In this document: one piece after another, positions 11,983-21,499 of the stretch
Layout of the letters: every line of letters begins with the position of its first letter
Position numbering within the stretch: the first letter of the stretch is position 1
NCBI RefSeq assembly: GCF_023278565.1
Contig: NC_064682.1
Span: 3,782,001 to 3,846,000, forward strand
Length of the DNA stretch: 64,000 nt
DNA from: Colletotrichum lupini
Taxonomy: Eukaryota > Ascomycota > Sordariomycetes > Glomerellales > Glomerellaceae
Direction of reading: 5' to 3'
Translations under genes and position numbers: made by a program
Notes under the pieces: generated by a model
What the model was told of the DNA's origin: nothing
The model's database searches: none
What the model saw: the letters and a program-made list of their open reading frames with translations, nothing else

Positions 11983-13449
11983 CCTACTCGGTTTTGGCCG
12001 CTTTAGTTAGTAGCTATGCCCGGATAGCGGGGTTTAGCTAATAGCTAACGCGCTCCGGATATTAATCCGCAGTACCCTACTTCGCTAGTATAAAACACCG
12101 ACTAGCTATCTCTAAATCTCCTACTTTACTCTCTAACCTTAACTACCCTTAGCTAGTACCTCGTATAGTTCGCGGTTCTTTACTAATATATATATATATC
12201 TAGGCTTTATTAAGGTCTTTCTCCTCGTATAACGGTTTAGTATACTTATAGTCTCCCCCTAATATTTAGTTTAGTTTACTATATAACTCGATCCCGTATT
12301 ACCTAAGGATCTTAGTTTATTTTATAAATTAGATTACCTTAGTAACTACTTTATACTTATTTAGTATAACCTAGAGATTATATCGTCCTAAGAGGGTTCT
12401 GAATTCCTAGCGCCGGAGTTATTAAAACCTATAGTATTATAATAAGATATATAATACCGTTTATCGTCCTTTTTAATATAAGTAGTTATTATTAGTAATA
12501 CCCGGTACTCTTTAGTTAAAAAAAAAGTCCTAAAGCCCGATCTTTTCCGTACGTATTTAAACTAAGAGTGCGCTCTAGCGTTTACTAAGGCCTTCGTAAA
12601 GTTCGAGGACCTTCTTTATCGGCTTTAATATAAAATAAAACGATATTCTCCCTTATATCTCGGTTTTTTATTTAGTTTACTATACGTAGTAGGTTTATTT
12701 ATATAACTATATCTTAACTATCGACCTAAGTTTAAATAAGGCTCTCGGCTTATCTACCCTAGGACCTATTTATCCGTCTAGCCTCTATCCCGTCGCCTCT
12801 TTAGTAGCGATATTTACTATTTTATTACCCTAGATACTAATATAGGCTAGTACCTACCGGAGCTCGACTTCGAGTCCCTATTCTTAGAGGGCTTATGTCT
12901 TTTTTATAATAATCTTAAGAAGGTACGCGCCGGACTTCCCCTTTAGGTTAGCTAACGATCTAATAGCGGCCTAGTTATTAGTATATATAAAGACTTTGCT
13001 CCGGTAGTTTCCGTTTTCCTTATCTACTTACGCTATCTCGAGGGCCAGAACGATACCCTATAGCTCTCCCGCGTAGATAATAAATATCGTATCGTCCCCT
13101 ATATAAGATTTCCTAGTTTGCTATATAGTTATATAGACTACTGCCGCTCCGATCTAACCGTTAATACCGCTACTGTTTATATAGATATAGGCTACGTCGG
13201 TATTATTTTTTAAATAGCGGTCGTGTTCTTTCTTAGCTTACTCCGTACTTCTAGTAATATAAATACGCGGTCCCTACTACTACGGAGGGGTAATAAAGGG
13301 TAGTATATACTCGTGTTCGTATTATTCGCTAGTTATATTTTATTTATTACGTATTCGGTTTATTATCGTCTATCTTAAGCTAATTTTCTTCCCTCTATAT
13401 ATAGTAGCTTTAGCTATACCTATTTTACTAATAGTATTAATATTATATT

Positions 13450-13615
13450 TCTATATTTATTATTTAATTAGCAGGAGGTGCATTTCTACATCTAGTGCTA
13501 GGAACGAGGTTACTCTATATACTCTGTATATTATCCTAGCTGCTCTGGCTTGGAGCCTCTGTAGTCTGTTTAATATTCTCTTTATGTAACCCATCTGTCC
13601 CCAACCGCTATTAGA
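13450..13615 (-). pseudogene. LINE reverse-transcriptase C-terminal fragment, un-RIPed
   Basis: An open minus frame reads WSNSGWGQMGYIKRILNRLQ and continues to an ALDVEMHLL motif, the conserved region between reverse transcriptase and RNase H in Tad-type elements. CpA and TpG are normal here, unlike the rest of the element a few bases further left. It is not a gene in its own right: the frame runs directly into the RIP-mutated LINE body. Confidence 0.75.
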
Positions 13616-13620
13616 CCACA

Positions 13621-13880
13621 GCGAGCAAGCGCACATCATCTGTGATATCTTCACATGCATTGGTCAGACCATAGACCTATACCCAGACGATAAGCATCGG
13701 TTAGACGACCTCACCCGTGAGTCCTACACTTCTAGTGACTTGACCAAACACTTTCGACGCAAACACTTGTCCAAAGTTGCAGCTAGCGACAAGTTAGAGT
13801 GTACACTTTGGAGCATGACGCTTGAACACAAGATGCACCTGCAGGACCGCGCACTCAAGATTCACGGCACCGTGTCTTGA
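13621..13880 (+). pseudogene. C-terminal remnant of a C2H2/FluG-like protein
   Basis: An open plus frame runs to TGA at 13878-13880. It reads DLTKHFRRKHLSKVAASDKL, then ECTLWSMTLEHKMHLQD and ends KIHGTVS. This strongly resembles the C-terminal paired zinc-finger tail found in many fungal FluG-domain (DUF3435-type) and related C2H2 proteins, which end in a HA-x-x-(I/V)H-(G/R)TV(S/T) motif. Here one expected cysteine is W (CTLW) and one expected histidine is R (LQDRA), so the second finger is probably dead. Nothing upstream survives except the LINE, which appears to have interrupted or replaced it. The family assignment rests on recognition of the tail only. Confidence 0.5.
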
Positions 13881-14516
13881 GCGGTATGATACCTGACAAA
13901 GGGTCAGGGAGAGTCCGACGGATCGAGGTGTTAAACTCCTTGACAATTTTAGAGTGAACGATTGGATATTATTAGCTTCTATAGATCCTCCCGCTGGCCC
14001 GCTCGTTTTGCGTGCTCACAAGGCAGAATGATAATATTGAATTTGATGGCCTCATGTGTGCCTAGCGGACGCTTATATACTTGCGGCAGTGCTGCAAGAT
14101 ACCACTTGAACATGACTAAATTTCCATAGCTCTAAGGTGATAGTGGTACGACGCATCGAGACGATGGTGGTGATGGCAATACCAGAGATCTACTACCCTT
14201 TTGTCTCGAATTTTAAACACTGATAAATCCAGATAAACATCAACCCCTGCCAGTTTCTTAGAAGATCTGTTACGAGGCTACTCTTGCGGCCATGTACGTC
14301 TGTGCGCCTCCTCATCGATGGAAAGTCATTATAGTCCCCTTAAGCCTAGCTAAGTTGTTCTCTGGCCGACCCTAGCGACTTTCTCTGCACCAAGTACACC
14401 CTTATTTGAAAGGGCTGTGGAGATGCCAAGTCACGAGAACAAGTTCAGTGACGTCCATTGTGCGTAACCAAGCCTTTTGTGATCAAAAGTATGGTTGTCG
14501 CCGCACTCTACTCAAT
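13881..14516. other. Intergenic, normal composition
   Basis: Balanced base composition with frequent CpA/TpG and stops in all frames. No coding frame or RNA gene was recognised. The part nearest 14.5 kb is the likely 3' untranslated region and terminator of the minus-strand secreted-protein gene. Confidence 0.5.
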
Positions 14517-14908
14517 TTACTGACCAACCCAGCCGCATGTTCCATGTAGGGAGCAGTTGTTGACAAAATCTCTAGCCCGGCTGTGGTCCGGGGTACCATC
14601 CTCAACGATAACGCACTTCAAGCAGTTAGCTTGGCTGTCCTGATATGGGAGTCCAGGTATTCACCTTAAGGTCACCGTTTCGAGTGACAAGATATCCACG
14701 CCCAGCACAGCCCTTCCTTACACCGTCATCATCAGGTACAACTTCTCCATTCCTGAGGGTTGTACAGTCACAGTCTACCGACTGGCCCGGTACGGGAAGC
14801 TGGGCTGTGACAGCAGTGGCCGTGAGTCTGATAGCGTCAGTGCCATATTGGGCATATGCACAGCCATTGTACTTACAAGGCGGCCGTGATGAAAGTGAGA
14901 GAAACCAT
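14517..14908 (-). CDS. Small secreted six-cysteine protein, effector-like
   Basis: Three exons are proposed: 14877-14908, 14722-14827 and 14517-14639 (261 nt, 86 residues). Intron 1 (14828-14876, 49 nt) has GTAAGT, a CTGAC branch site and CAG. Intron 2 (14640-14721, 82 nt) has GTAAGG and CAG, and all phases agree. Residues 1-19 form a clear signal peptide (MVSLTFITAA, then a hydrophobic stretch to VTA before QLPVPG). The mature part has six cysteines at residues 30, 32, 52, 55, 75 and 81. Exon 3 contains NCLKC and NNCSLHGTCGW and ends in TAA. The start has A at -3. No family was recognised. Caution: intron 2 has no in-frame stop, so reading through it gives an alternative C-terminus ending near 14626. 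Its setting among dead transposons suggests an effector, which is inference. Confidence 0.65.
14640..14721 (-). other. Probable intron 2 of the secreted-protein gene
   Basis: An 82-nt candidate with donor GTAAGG and acceptor CAG, phase 0 at both ends. It joins the first two-cysteine exon to the four-cysteine exon. The branch site is weak (CGGTGAC) and the intron is open in the upstream frame, so an unspliced form is possible. Confidence 0.55.
14828..14876 (-). other. Spliceosomal intron 1 of the secreted-protein gene
   Basis: A 49-nt intron with donor GTAAGT, branch CTGAC nine bases before the end, and acceptor CAG. Removing it creates one continuous signal peptide, which is strong evidence that it is real. 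Confidence 0.75.
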
Positions 14909-15016
14909 GTTTGAAAGAACAAAAACGATTGTCTGATATCATGTAGGCTTCACAGACAGTTTTGTCAAGGATGGAAACTTAGGGGCATGGCATGCGGTGC
15001 GTAGCAGCCTGCCCGT

Positions 15017-15025
15017 CTTTAAATA
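15017..15025 (-). promoter_or_regulatory. TATA-like box of the secreted-protein gene
   Basis: TATTTAAAG on the minus strand, about 110 bp upstream of the ATG at 14908. Position and sequence fit a core promoter; no transcript evidence is available. Confidence 0.35.
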
Positions 15026-15029
15026 CTGG

Positions 15030-15917
15030 GATTTGGTACTATTCCTTCCTGAGCAGCCAGTAGCGGCACGACCACCCACCCACGAAGGCTTCGGTGACGA
15101 AGGTTGGAGAAAAAAAACCTATGATTGATTTTCCTAGTATTGAAAGTATGTCTTGCCATGAGGTGATCAATCACGCTGGCCGTAAATTTGATCGCGTTTC
15201 GGATCCTTGGCTAGTCAAATCTTCCTCATTCGCTTCATTACACCAGAGGGTAAGGTTTCGGCTACGCCGAGCTTTCTCCTATGCCCCTAGCCGCGGCCTA
15301 GAGTTGAGGTTATGAGTTAAGAGGGTCTGCCCGTATGTTCGTGCTACTACCCGATCATTATAACAGGATTAAGGAATAGACGATATAGGCGGGCTCTGTG
15401 TCAACAGTATACTCGAGCGAAGCACTCCCTACAAGTTTTCGAGAACCAATCTGTCTCAAAACCTGCCTGAGACACCAAGAGGATCCCAAAGGGCTTCGCT
15501 CAATCACATTACATCTGCTAACAGGACACGAACTCAGGTCCTTGAAGTAGTGGACAAGAGCTGATCCACCTTGTGGATCACCAAAATTGGGGCATCTATT
15601 TTTCGCTTGTGAGGGGCTGTTTTTCGGATCACGACGGCGTGAGGTTTGATTTTTCTTGCAGACAAGCCGCCGTACTTCCATGCGTGCTTCACCTAAACTC
15701 ATATGCTGGTCACGAAGCTGAGGTCGTCAATGTACTATTTGCCCGGCTGATCGTAGCCAGTGTGATGTATTGTTTGTAGGGCCTTGAATACACACAGTTC
15801 TATCTGAATGCGTGACGTAGCCGCCTCTGTCGGAAATCACCCGTCGTCGGGGTGGTGAAGCTGAAAGCGCCGGATACCGCAGCCCATATGGATGGTAGAG
15901 ACGTCGATCGTCGTTGT
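15030..15917. other. Intergenic, normal composition
   Basis: Several short frames exist on both strands (for example 15094-15315 plus and 15358-15702 minus), but they lack conserved motifs, intron signals and codon coherence. I see no supported gene. The part nearest 15.03 kb is presumably the promoter region of the minus-strand secreted-protein gene. Confidence 0.45.
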
Positions 15918-16693
15918 TTAATGCTTGGAGTGGCTTGTGACAAGTTCTTTACCACGTCGACAAGAGTTCCATGAGCTACGAACTTTTCTCAAATCAAGAG
16001 TGAGAACCCTTCCGCATGATGCATTGCCGTGGTGCGTCGAATACCAGAGATCGAGTGTCATTAAATCCCCGAGCGCTACGTCCAAAGGCTGTCGAGAGGC
16101 TTCTGGCGGGAGCGAAGGACCATCATCAGCGAACGACTCGAAGTGACTATCAATAGAGGGGTGGTCGTATGCCAGTATCCAGCAATGACTTGCGCTACTG
16201 GTTGAAGAGCCAATTAATGTAGGTTTTCCGGGAGACATGTCGTCGAGTTGTGTATCTATCATATTGGTTTGGTGATCCGAGCATCCCAGCGGATATATTT
16301 TGATCCAAGCCGTCGAGACTGTCTTGCAGAGGCCATGAAATCTCAAAGTTGTTCAACCATACTGCGTGCTCTGCCGGATATCTTGGTATGGCTCCCAGCC
16401 AATTTCCAAGGTCGCTCGCATTGGTGACATTTGAACGGAACCACATGAGACAGGTTCGTCCGAATCGTTATGCTGGACGGTTTCGAGGAGCTGCGGGAGG
16501 CTGACGGTGTCGACTGAGTGGCCACCTTGCTACGACGCTGCTTGATCGGTCTCCTCAACCGACCCGATAGGCTGTAAGAGCAATCGACTTGTAGCCTCTG
16601 GAATCGATCACACTTGGAAACTCCAGATTCGCTGGACCACCAGATCTTGAGGGTTCGGCAGCGGTCGCAGGCACTTCTTTGAGCGATCAACAT
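15918..16693 (-). pseudogene. Decayed Zn2Cys6 transcription factor
   Basis: The minus frame from ATG 16693 opens with a fungal binuclear zinc cluster: SACDRCRTLKIWW then SKCDRFQRLQVDCSYS. Ligand spacing fits C-x2-C-x6-C-x8-C-x2-C-x6-C exactly, but the third cysteine is W (residue 19) and the fifth is F (residue 31), so zinc binding should fail. A basic linker (IKQRRSKVATQ) follows. Beyond it the plausible coding frame jumps at least twice: PQLLETVQHNDSDEPV in another frame near 16.47 kb, NASDLGNWLGAIPRYP near 16.4 kb in a third, then a frame to 15918. This is a frameshifted relic. Changes include transversions, so this is ordinary decay, not RIP. It may once have regulated a neighbouring pathway. 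Confidence 0.65.
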
Positions 16694-17898
16694 AGCCAGT
16701 CAAGCGTTCGTGTAGATGCGACACGAGAATGAATGACCGACGTCTGCCTGGTGCTAGAAAGTAACAGTCGACTTAGGTTTTATGGCCTCGACCACGTCGC
16801 AATTCTCGCACACGATGCCCAGAAATAGTCAGGCTACCCGGGCTGGTCTTGGTCTCGTCAGGCTCATTTGCACGTTCGACTCTTGTCCGAGTCCTTGCGC
16901 CAGAGCGTGGGGGGCACGTGAGACAGATGGGGAATATTGGGGTTGAAATTACTCTCCCTCTCCAGGGGTTCACCATTTGGCGCAACGCCGGTATACTATT
17001 TTAAGGTTCTTAGTAAAATTCGGCATGCAAGACATCGCCCATTCAGTCCCAAAACTGAAACTGTAAAGACTAAATTAGTCAAACATGAGCTTCGCCGCGA
17101 GACTGGAAAGGCGGGCAGGGAGTGGTATCGCGTGGCTCTAGATCAGATTCTAGGTTCAATGAGTCCTCCTAGCAATCAATCTTAGCAAATTACTTATAAA
17201 CTCTGTTAGAGCCAGTGTCCACCAATCGACAGCACATACCATAATATTGCATGTGAGCCAGGTCGTGTGAGCGATGAGGCTTTCTAGTCAAAATAAGTGT
17301 TTACACTTCGATAAAGGATGATCCTCGCAGCTTGAGATGACGCCAACCGATGCCGTGATGTTCCGCAGGTATCTTTGCTAGAGACGTGCTTTCACAGTCC
17401 GTTTTTAGCCGTGAGAGAGGGGCTTTTTATGCACTCGCTGGAAAGACTTAGCTCGATGACAAGACCCTGAGTTTAGGAAACGCTCCTTCGTTGCAAGTCG
17501 ACTACTTACCATTCAATAGATTGACTTTGGCGCAGTATCTCTCCGTGTATCAACTTTGCTGTTTGGTAACACTATATTGCTGCAACTGTCGCTTCTGTAC
17601 CTCTTGACAATGTTCTTTGAGTTGGCCTGTTTCTCTTCCTAGCCATGTGATGCTTTCCGTGCTGACTAACTGATAATATCAGGTGATGACTAAAGCGAGA
17701 TTCGAGGACTAGTCGAACCGGCCTAAGTAGTTTCGTAGTTCACGGATCGGAAATATGCGAGGGCGAAAGGTTCGCGCCGAACGTGCATCAATTAATATAA
17801 GAAGTTTTGCCTCTAGTTGCTTAGAGTTCCGAAACCATTCGCAGGCCTACACCGCACAATTGACACTAACCACATCGTCACACTCGATTTGTTGAATA
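16694..17898. other. Intergenic, normal composition
   Basis: No gene could be supported. Short frames at 16773-16985 (minus) and 16937-17185 (plus) overlap each other and carry no motif. An intron-like 3' end (GCTGACTAACTGATAATATCAG) near 17664-17685 on the plus strand hints at another lost gene, without a readable exon on either side. Confidence 0.4.
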
Positions 17899-17942
17899 AG
17901 TCGACCCACCCCCTTTTGGCCACCCCCCCCTTTTGGCCACCC
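17899..17942 (+). repeat. Left terminal inverted repeat of the pogo element
   Basis: A perfect 44-bp match to the right end. It contains an internal tandem repeat in which CCTTTTGGCCACCC occurs twice. It keeps all its CpA dinucleotides. Confidence 0.9.
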
Positions 17943-19569
17943 TATCAAAACATAGTATCAAAACATCGCCACTAACTATACTTAATTAATTAACTATCTT
18001 TTACTATTATAATAATATAGTTATTATTCTCCCTAGGTAATTCGACCCCTGCGAGTCGACTAGGACTAACTAGACGGTCGCTAGAGTCCTCCTAAGCTCT
18101 CTATATATCCTAGATATTCGCGAACCTAGTATTTAGGTCTATTAGTATACTCTTCTTTTTCCGCGGCCTTAATTAGTTAACTTTAGCTTTTAGAACTCGA
18201 ATATAGTACTAAGATATTACTAAATAGTAGGCCTGCTTATTAAATACCTTTTTTACTTTTCTAAATAGTAGTTGTTAAGTATTATAGTCTAGACTAAGCT
18301 CTATAAATAACTTTAACTAATCGTAGAGCTCGCTAGCCTTCCTAGGTATTAACTAGTTAATAACAGACGCCGCTAATACCTAGTTAATAGTTTTTTTAAT
18401 ATTACTAGTTACTTACTTAGTATCTGCGGTCTTTTTAGTTAGTATAACTAGGTTAAGTAGGACTATTAGATTAGTAAGTAGTCTGGCTATATTAGGGGGA
18501 TATAGTCCAGTTACTTTCTATTTACTTCGTATATTTAACGACGTTAGACTAACTAAACGAGCTTTCTAATAGTAGCTTAAGAAGTACCGCTTTTTAATAA
18601 TAGTAAAATTACTTACTATGTCCTCCTTACTAAGCTCCTTCTTATACTTAGACTTAATAAGTTTAAAAATAGCTATATCTAACGGCTAGAGGACATAGGA
18701 AGTATATAGTAATAAGAATAATAAGTAGACGTTATTTTTATAGCATTCCTATATAAATTCTATCGTCGTATAACTCCTATAGCTATCTAGAACTAATAGT
18801 TAAGGCTTATTAAGTATACTAAGCCCCCTAAGGGGGGGGGTCTTAGTCTGTAATAAGAACACTATTTTTAACTACTTAAGAACAGTCTTATCGGTCGTCT
18901 AGCTATTATCTATTACTATAAACTCCTAACTAGCATAAGGGTTAAGTTTAAGTAGAAACTACTACTACTATACCGACTTTCCCTTATATATAACTAGTAG
19001 TTTAATAGCTCGACTATTAATAAAGATATACTCGATTATAGACACCTAAGAACGCGAACTAAGCTCTTTTTTTCGTACTACTATAGTCTCTACTTTGCCC
19101 AAAACTAGGCTATTAAATCCCTTGCCCTCTAGGATACTAGTCTTATTTATATTATACCTATTAGCCTATTTAATATCGCTAATCTCTAGTATATTAAGTA
19201 ATCTAAACTATAACTTAATTATATTAGTAATAGCCCTATTTAGACGCCTCGAATCGATAGTACGACTTTTCTAAACCTTAATTAATAAGTTCCTCTTTAA
19301 AAAAGCGTCTATCTATCTCTTCTTAAGAGGATTTATATCCCTCTAAGATCTTAGAACTCGCTTAGCGAATTTTATAAGCTATTCGTAGGTTAGTATAACG
19401 CTTAGATTATATTAAATACGAACTTACTAAGCTAGCTAGTCTTTTTATTATAAAAGAAGCCTCTAGAGGTTTACGAATACTATTACCCTCGTCTAATAGC
19501 CTCTCTTACGGTTATAAAGAGTTAACCTTAGAACTCCGAACTTAATCGAGGCCCGATTAACTAAGAGAC

Positions 19570-19768
19570 CTCTTCCGATAGCCTTAAGAGCCCGAATAAC
19601 TTTATTTTCGATATACGAGACTATTATATATCGATAAATAAGTATATAAAAAAGAATTATATTTAGACGATTTTTATAATTATTATAGTAGTTTAAAAAT
19701 CGTGGGTAGGGTTTTAATACGGTAGCTGGGATAGAGAAATGGGGTGGCCAAAAGGGGGGGGTGGCCAA
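19570..19768 (-). pseudogene. Pogo transposase N-terminal HTH fragment
   Basis: The least damaged part of the transposase. After an AT-rich leader it gives an HTH of the CENP-B/pipsqueak type, which binds the TIRs, with ALKAIGRGLLVNRASIKFGV as its core. The real start lies within the RIP-mutated leader; the open frame extends into the right TIR only by chance. The rest of the DDE transposase continues leftwards with many stops. Confidence 0.7.
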
Positions 19769-19785
19769 AAGGGGGTGGGTCGACT
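19742..19785 (-). repeat. Right terminal inverted repeat of the pogo element
   Basis: Reverse complement of the left TIR, including the same run of eight G/C and the internal duplication. Flanking element sequence inward of about 19725 is heavily RIP-mutated, but the TIR is not. Confidence 0.9.
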
Positions 19786-20479
19786 TATAGGGCGTAGAGG
19801 GCCGCGAGCTAAGGCTACCTACTTTATAATACGTCGCCTTTTTATATCGTCTTTTAAATTATACTTTATAGCTACTATGCGTTCTATTTATCCCCGGTTC
19901 CTACTAGTGCCCTAATTTCATTCTTTTTTAAATCGTCCCTTAGAATTAGGAGGTTCTTTATAGTCCGCACTTATATTTATATAAGTATAGGTATTACTAC
20001 CGCGGATAGATCTTTTAAAAAAAGCCCGTTACGCAGAGGAAGGCCTCGAAGCCTCGTAGGTCGGTAATTAATCTCTTAAAATAGGCCTCGAGCGATCCCA
20101 TAGGGCCTATGGGCTCGGGTATACTACGAGAGTAGAGGGTCGGCTACTATTACCTCCTCGCTAGCGTTCGTTAATAGTAGACTAAGTAGTCTACGTCTTT
20201 CGCCTCTCTATAAGAGCACGTTATTAGAGCGTCGTCGTAATTAAAACGTTAATAATATTACTTAAAGTGTCCGTAACCCGATCGTGCTGCTAATAAGTAA
20301 TATAACGTAGCCCGCGGTAAGACTAGTTTAGAGGGGTTATATAGAGCTACCTCGAGCCCTAAGTCCGCGTACTACGGCATTCGCTCTTTATATTACTATT
20401 TTCTATACTAGCTCTATAGTTTTTCCTTTATAAGCCGCTTAATACTTATTAGTATTATTATATAGCCTATCCGCGCCTA

Positions 20480-20880
20480 TAGTATCGTTCCTTCTTTAGC
20501 TAGCCGGTTTACGGCCTCGTTTTTTTTAATGCCCTAGTATCCCGGAGACTAGTACGTCCGTATATTAAAAATCCTAGCTACTTCTTAAATTTTAAAAAAG
20601 GCCTCTTATAACGAGTCTAGCGCCTTACCGCGGATATTTTATATAACGCTAGTATTATCGATATATATATAAATCGGATAACTACGATTAGTAAGTAGAG
20701 CCTTTCTAAATCTAGCTTGCGCTACTTTAACCTCGGTATCGAATACTTCTATTAGTCCGAATCGGCCGTACCCTTATACTATATATTTAGAGTTTTAGTA
20801 AATAACGAAACCGTACCCCACGGCTCCGTTCGTTACCCTAGAGCCGTCTAAGAAAACGACCGAATAGCTTTTTAATACTA
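20480..20880 (-). pseudogene. LINE RNase H domain relic
   Basis: RNase H type I fold removing RNA from the cDNA hybrid. The order seen is LDGS (first aspartate), FDTEVK (glutamate), YIYIDN (second aspartate) and QGIKKNEAV near the C-terminus. The frame is largely continuous, with RIP-type stops. This domain follows the RT in Tad-group elements, which supports the family call. Confidence 0.7.
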
Positions 20881-21499
20881 TCTTTAGCTAAGCCTCGAAG
20901 GATTTCGTAGCCTCTATTTTACTTTATACTACTATTTAATACTATAACCCCGGTAGGTACTATAATTAGAGGAACGCTAGTCTTTTATATATTAATAGGA
21001 GTTTAGCCGTCCGTTATAGTCTCGTCTATTATTATACTTATTAAGAGAGCTACGAGACTAAAGGATACTAGTAATTAATTTTTTATAGTTAGACTACGAC
21101 CCGTAAGCGGACGCCCTCTAAAGCGACTTTAATTAATAATAAGCCGGCGTTTTAAAAAAGGTTACTAGTTAGCGTTATTCTTTAGATAGGTAAAATAGCC
21201 CTTACTATTACCGTAATAACGCTATCGATCTTTTATATAAGTCCCTTTTAGCCTATATTAACGGGTCTTTTTTAGAGAGGCGAATTTATTTTTACCTCTG
21301 CTTAGCGTCTCGAGGCCGGCTTCGTAATACTTACGTATTATATTTTAGTACTAAAGAGCGCGATTAGTAGTACGTAAGAAACGACGGCTTTTTGTATAGC
21401 GGCTGCTAATAGTCCCCTCTTTATATTTATAAAGTACCTTAGATAGTAAGCTACCCTCTTTATTATAGCTACTTTTACGTCGATGTAGTATTAAAAAGA

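Larger units (their letters stand above)
11951..13615 (-). mobile_element. 5'-truncated Tad-like LINE (family A)
   Basis: This is the 3' portion of a non-LTR retrotransposon on the minus strand. From the 5' side it contains the C-terminal part of the reverse transcriptase ORF (RILNRLQRLQARAARII at about 13.5-13.58 kb) and then an RNase H domain around 13.2-12.8 kb, with a YIYINSSGING-like first-aspartate motif, corresponding to the usual TDGS motif after RIP. The 3' simple-sequence tail ends at 11951. Catalytic RT and endonuclease parts are absent, so it is 5'-truncated. Most of it is heavily RIP-mutated, but the last 165 bp or so (13450-13615) are hardly touched. Confidence 0.75.
17899..19785 (-). 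mobile_element. Fot1/pogo-type DNA transposon, RIP-inactivated
   Basis: The element is 1887 bp, flanked by TA duplications (17897-17898 and 19786-19787), with perfect 44-bp terminal inverted repeats beginning AGTCGACCCACCCCC. Fot1-family elements share the AGTC start, TIR length and TA target. The transposase runs on the minus strand. Its N-terminal helix-turn-helix is legible near 19.5-19.6 kb (ENKVIRALKAI, then VNRASIKFGV and LTLYNRKRGY). A C-terminal region near 18.45-18.65 kb reads KYKKELSK-like text and VTGLYPPNIA, typical of pogo transposases. Many TAA/TAG stops destroy the ORF. About 70 bp at the left end and 60 bp at the right end are free of RIP. Confidence 0.85.

Noticed and set aside
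13460..13660. 66-codon minus-strand open frame as a separate gene
   Set aside because: Its sequence is the conserved C-terminal region of a Tad-like reverse transcriptase and continues into the RIP-mutated LINE; it is a transposon fragment.
14517..14908. Assignment to a named killer-toxin or known effector family
   Set aside because: Cysteine content and size invite it, but I see no family-specific motif, so only a neutral secreted cysteine-rich call is made.
14645..14914. Plus-strand open frame opposite the secreted-protein gene
   Set aside because: The minus strand explains this interval with a signal peptide, splice sites and cysteine pattern; the plus frame has no such features.
15094..15779. 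Short open frames on both strands (15094-15315, 15358-15702, 15573-15779)
   Set aside because: They overlap, lack motifs and intron signals, and some rely on non-ATG starts; expected by chance in sequence of this composition.
16773..17185. Open frames 16773-16985 (minus) and 16937-17185 (plus)
   Set aside because: Mutually overlapping, low-complexity basic composition, no conserved feature.
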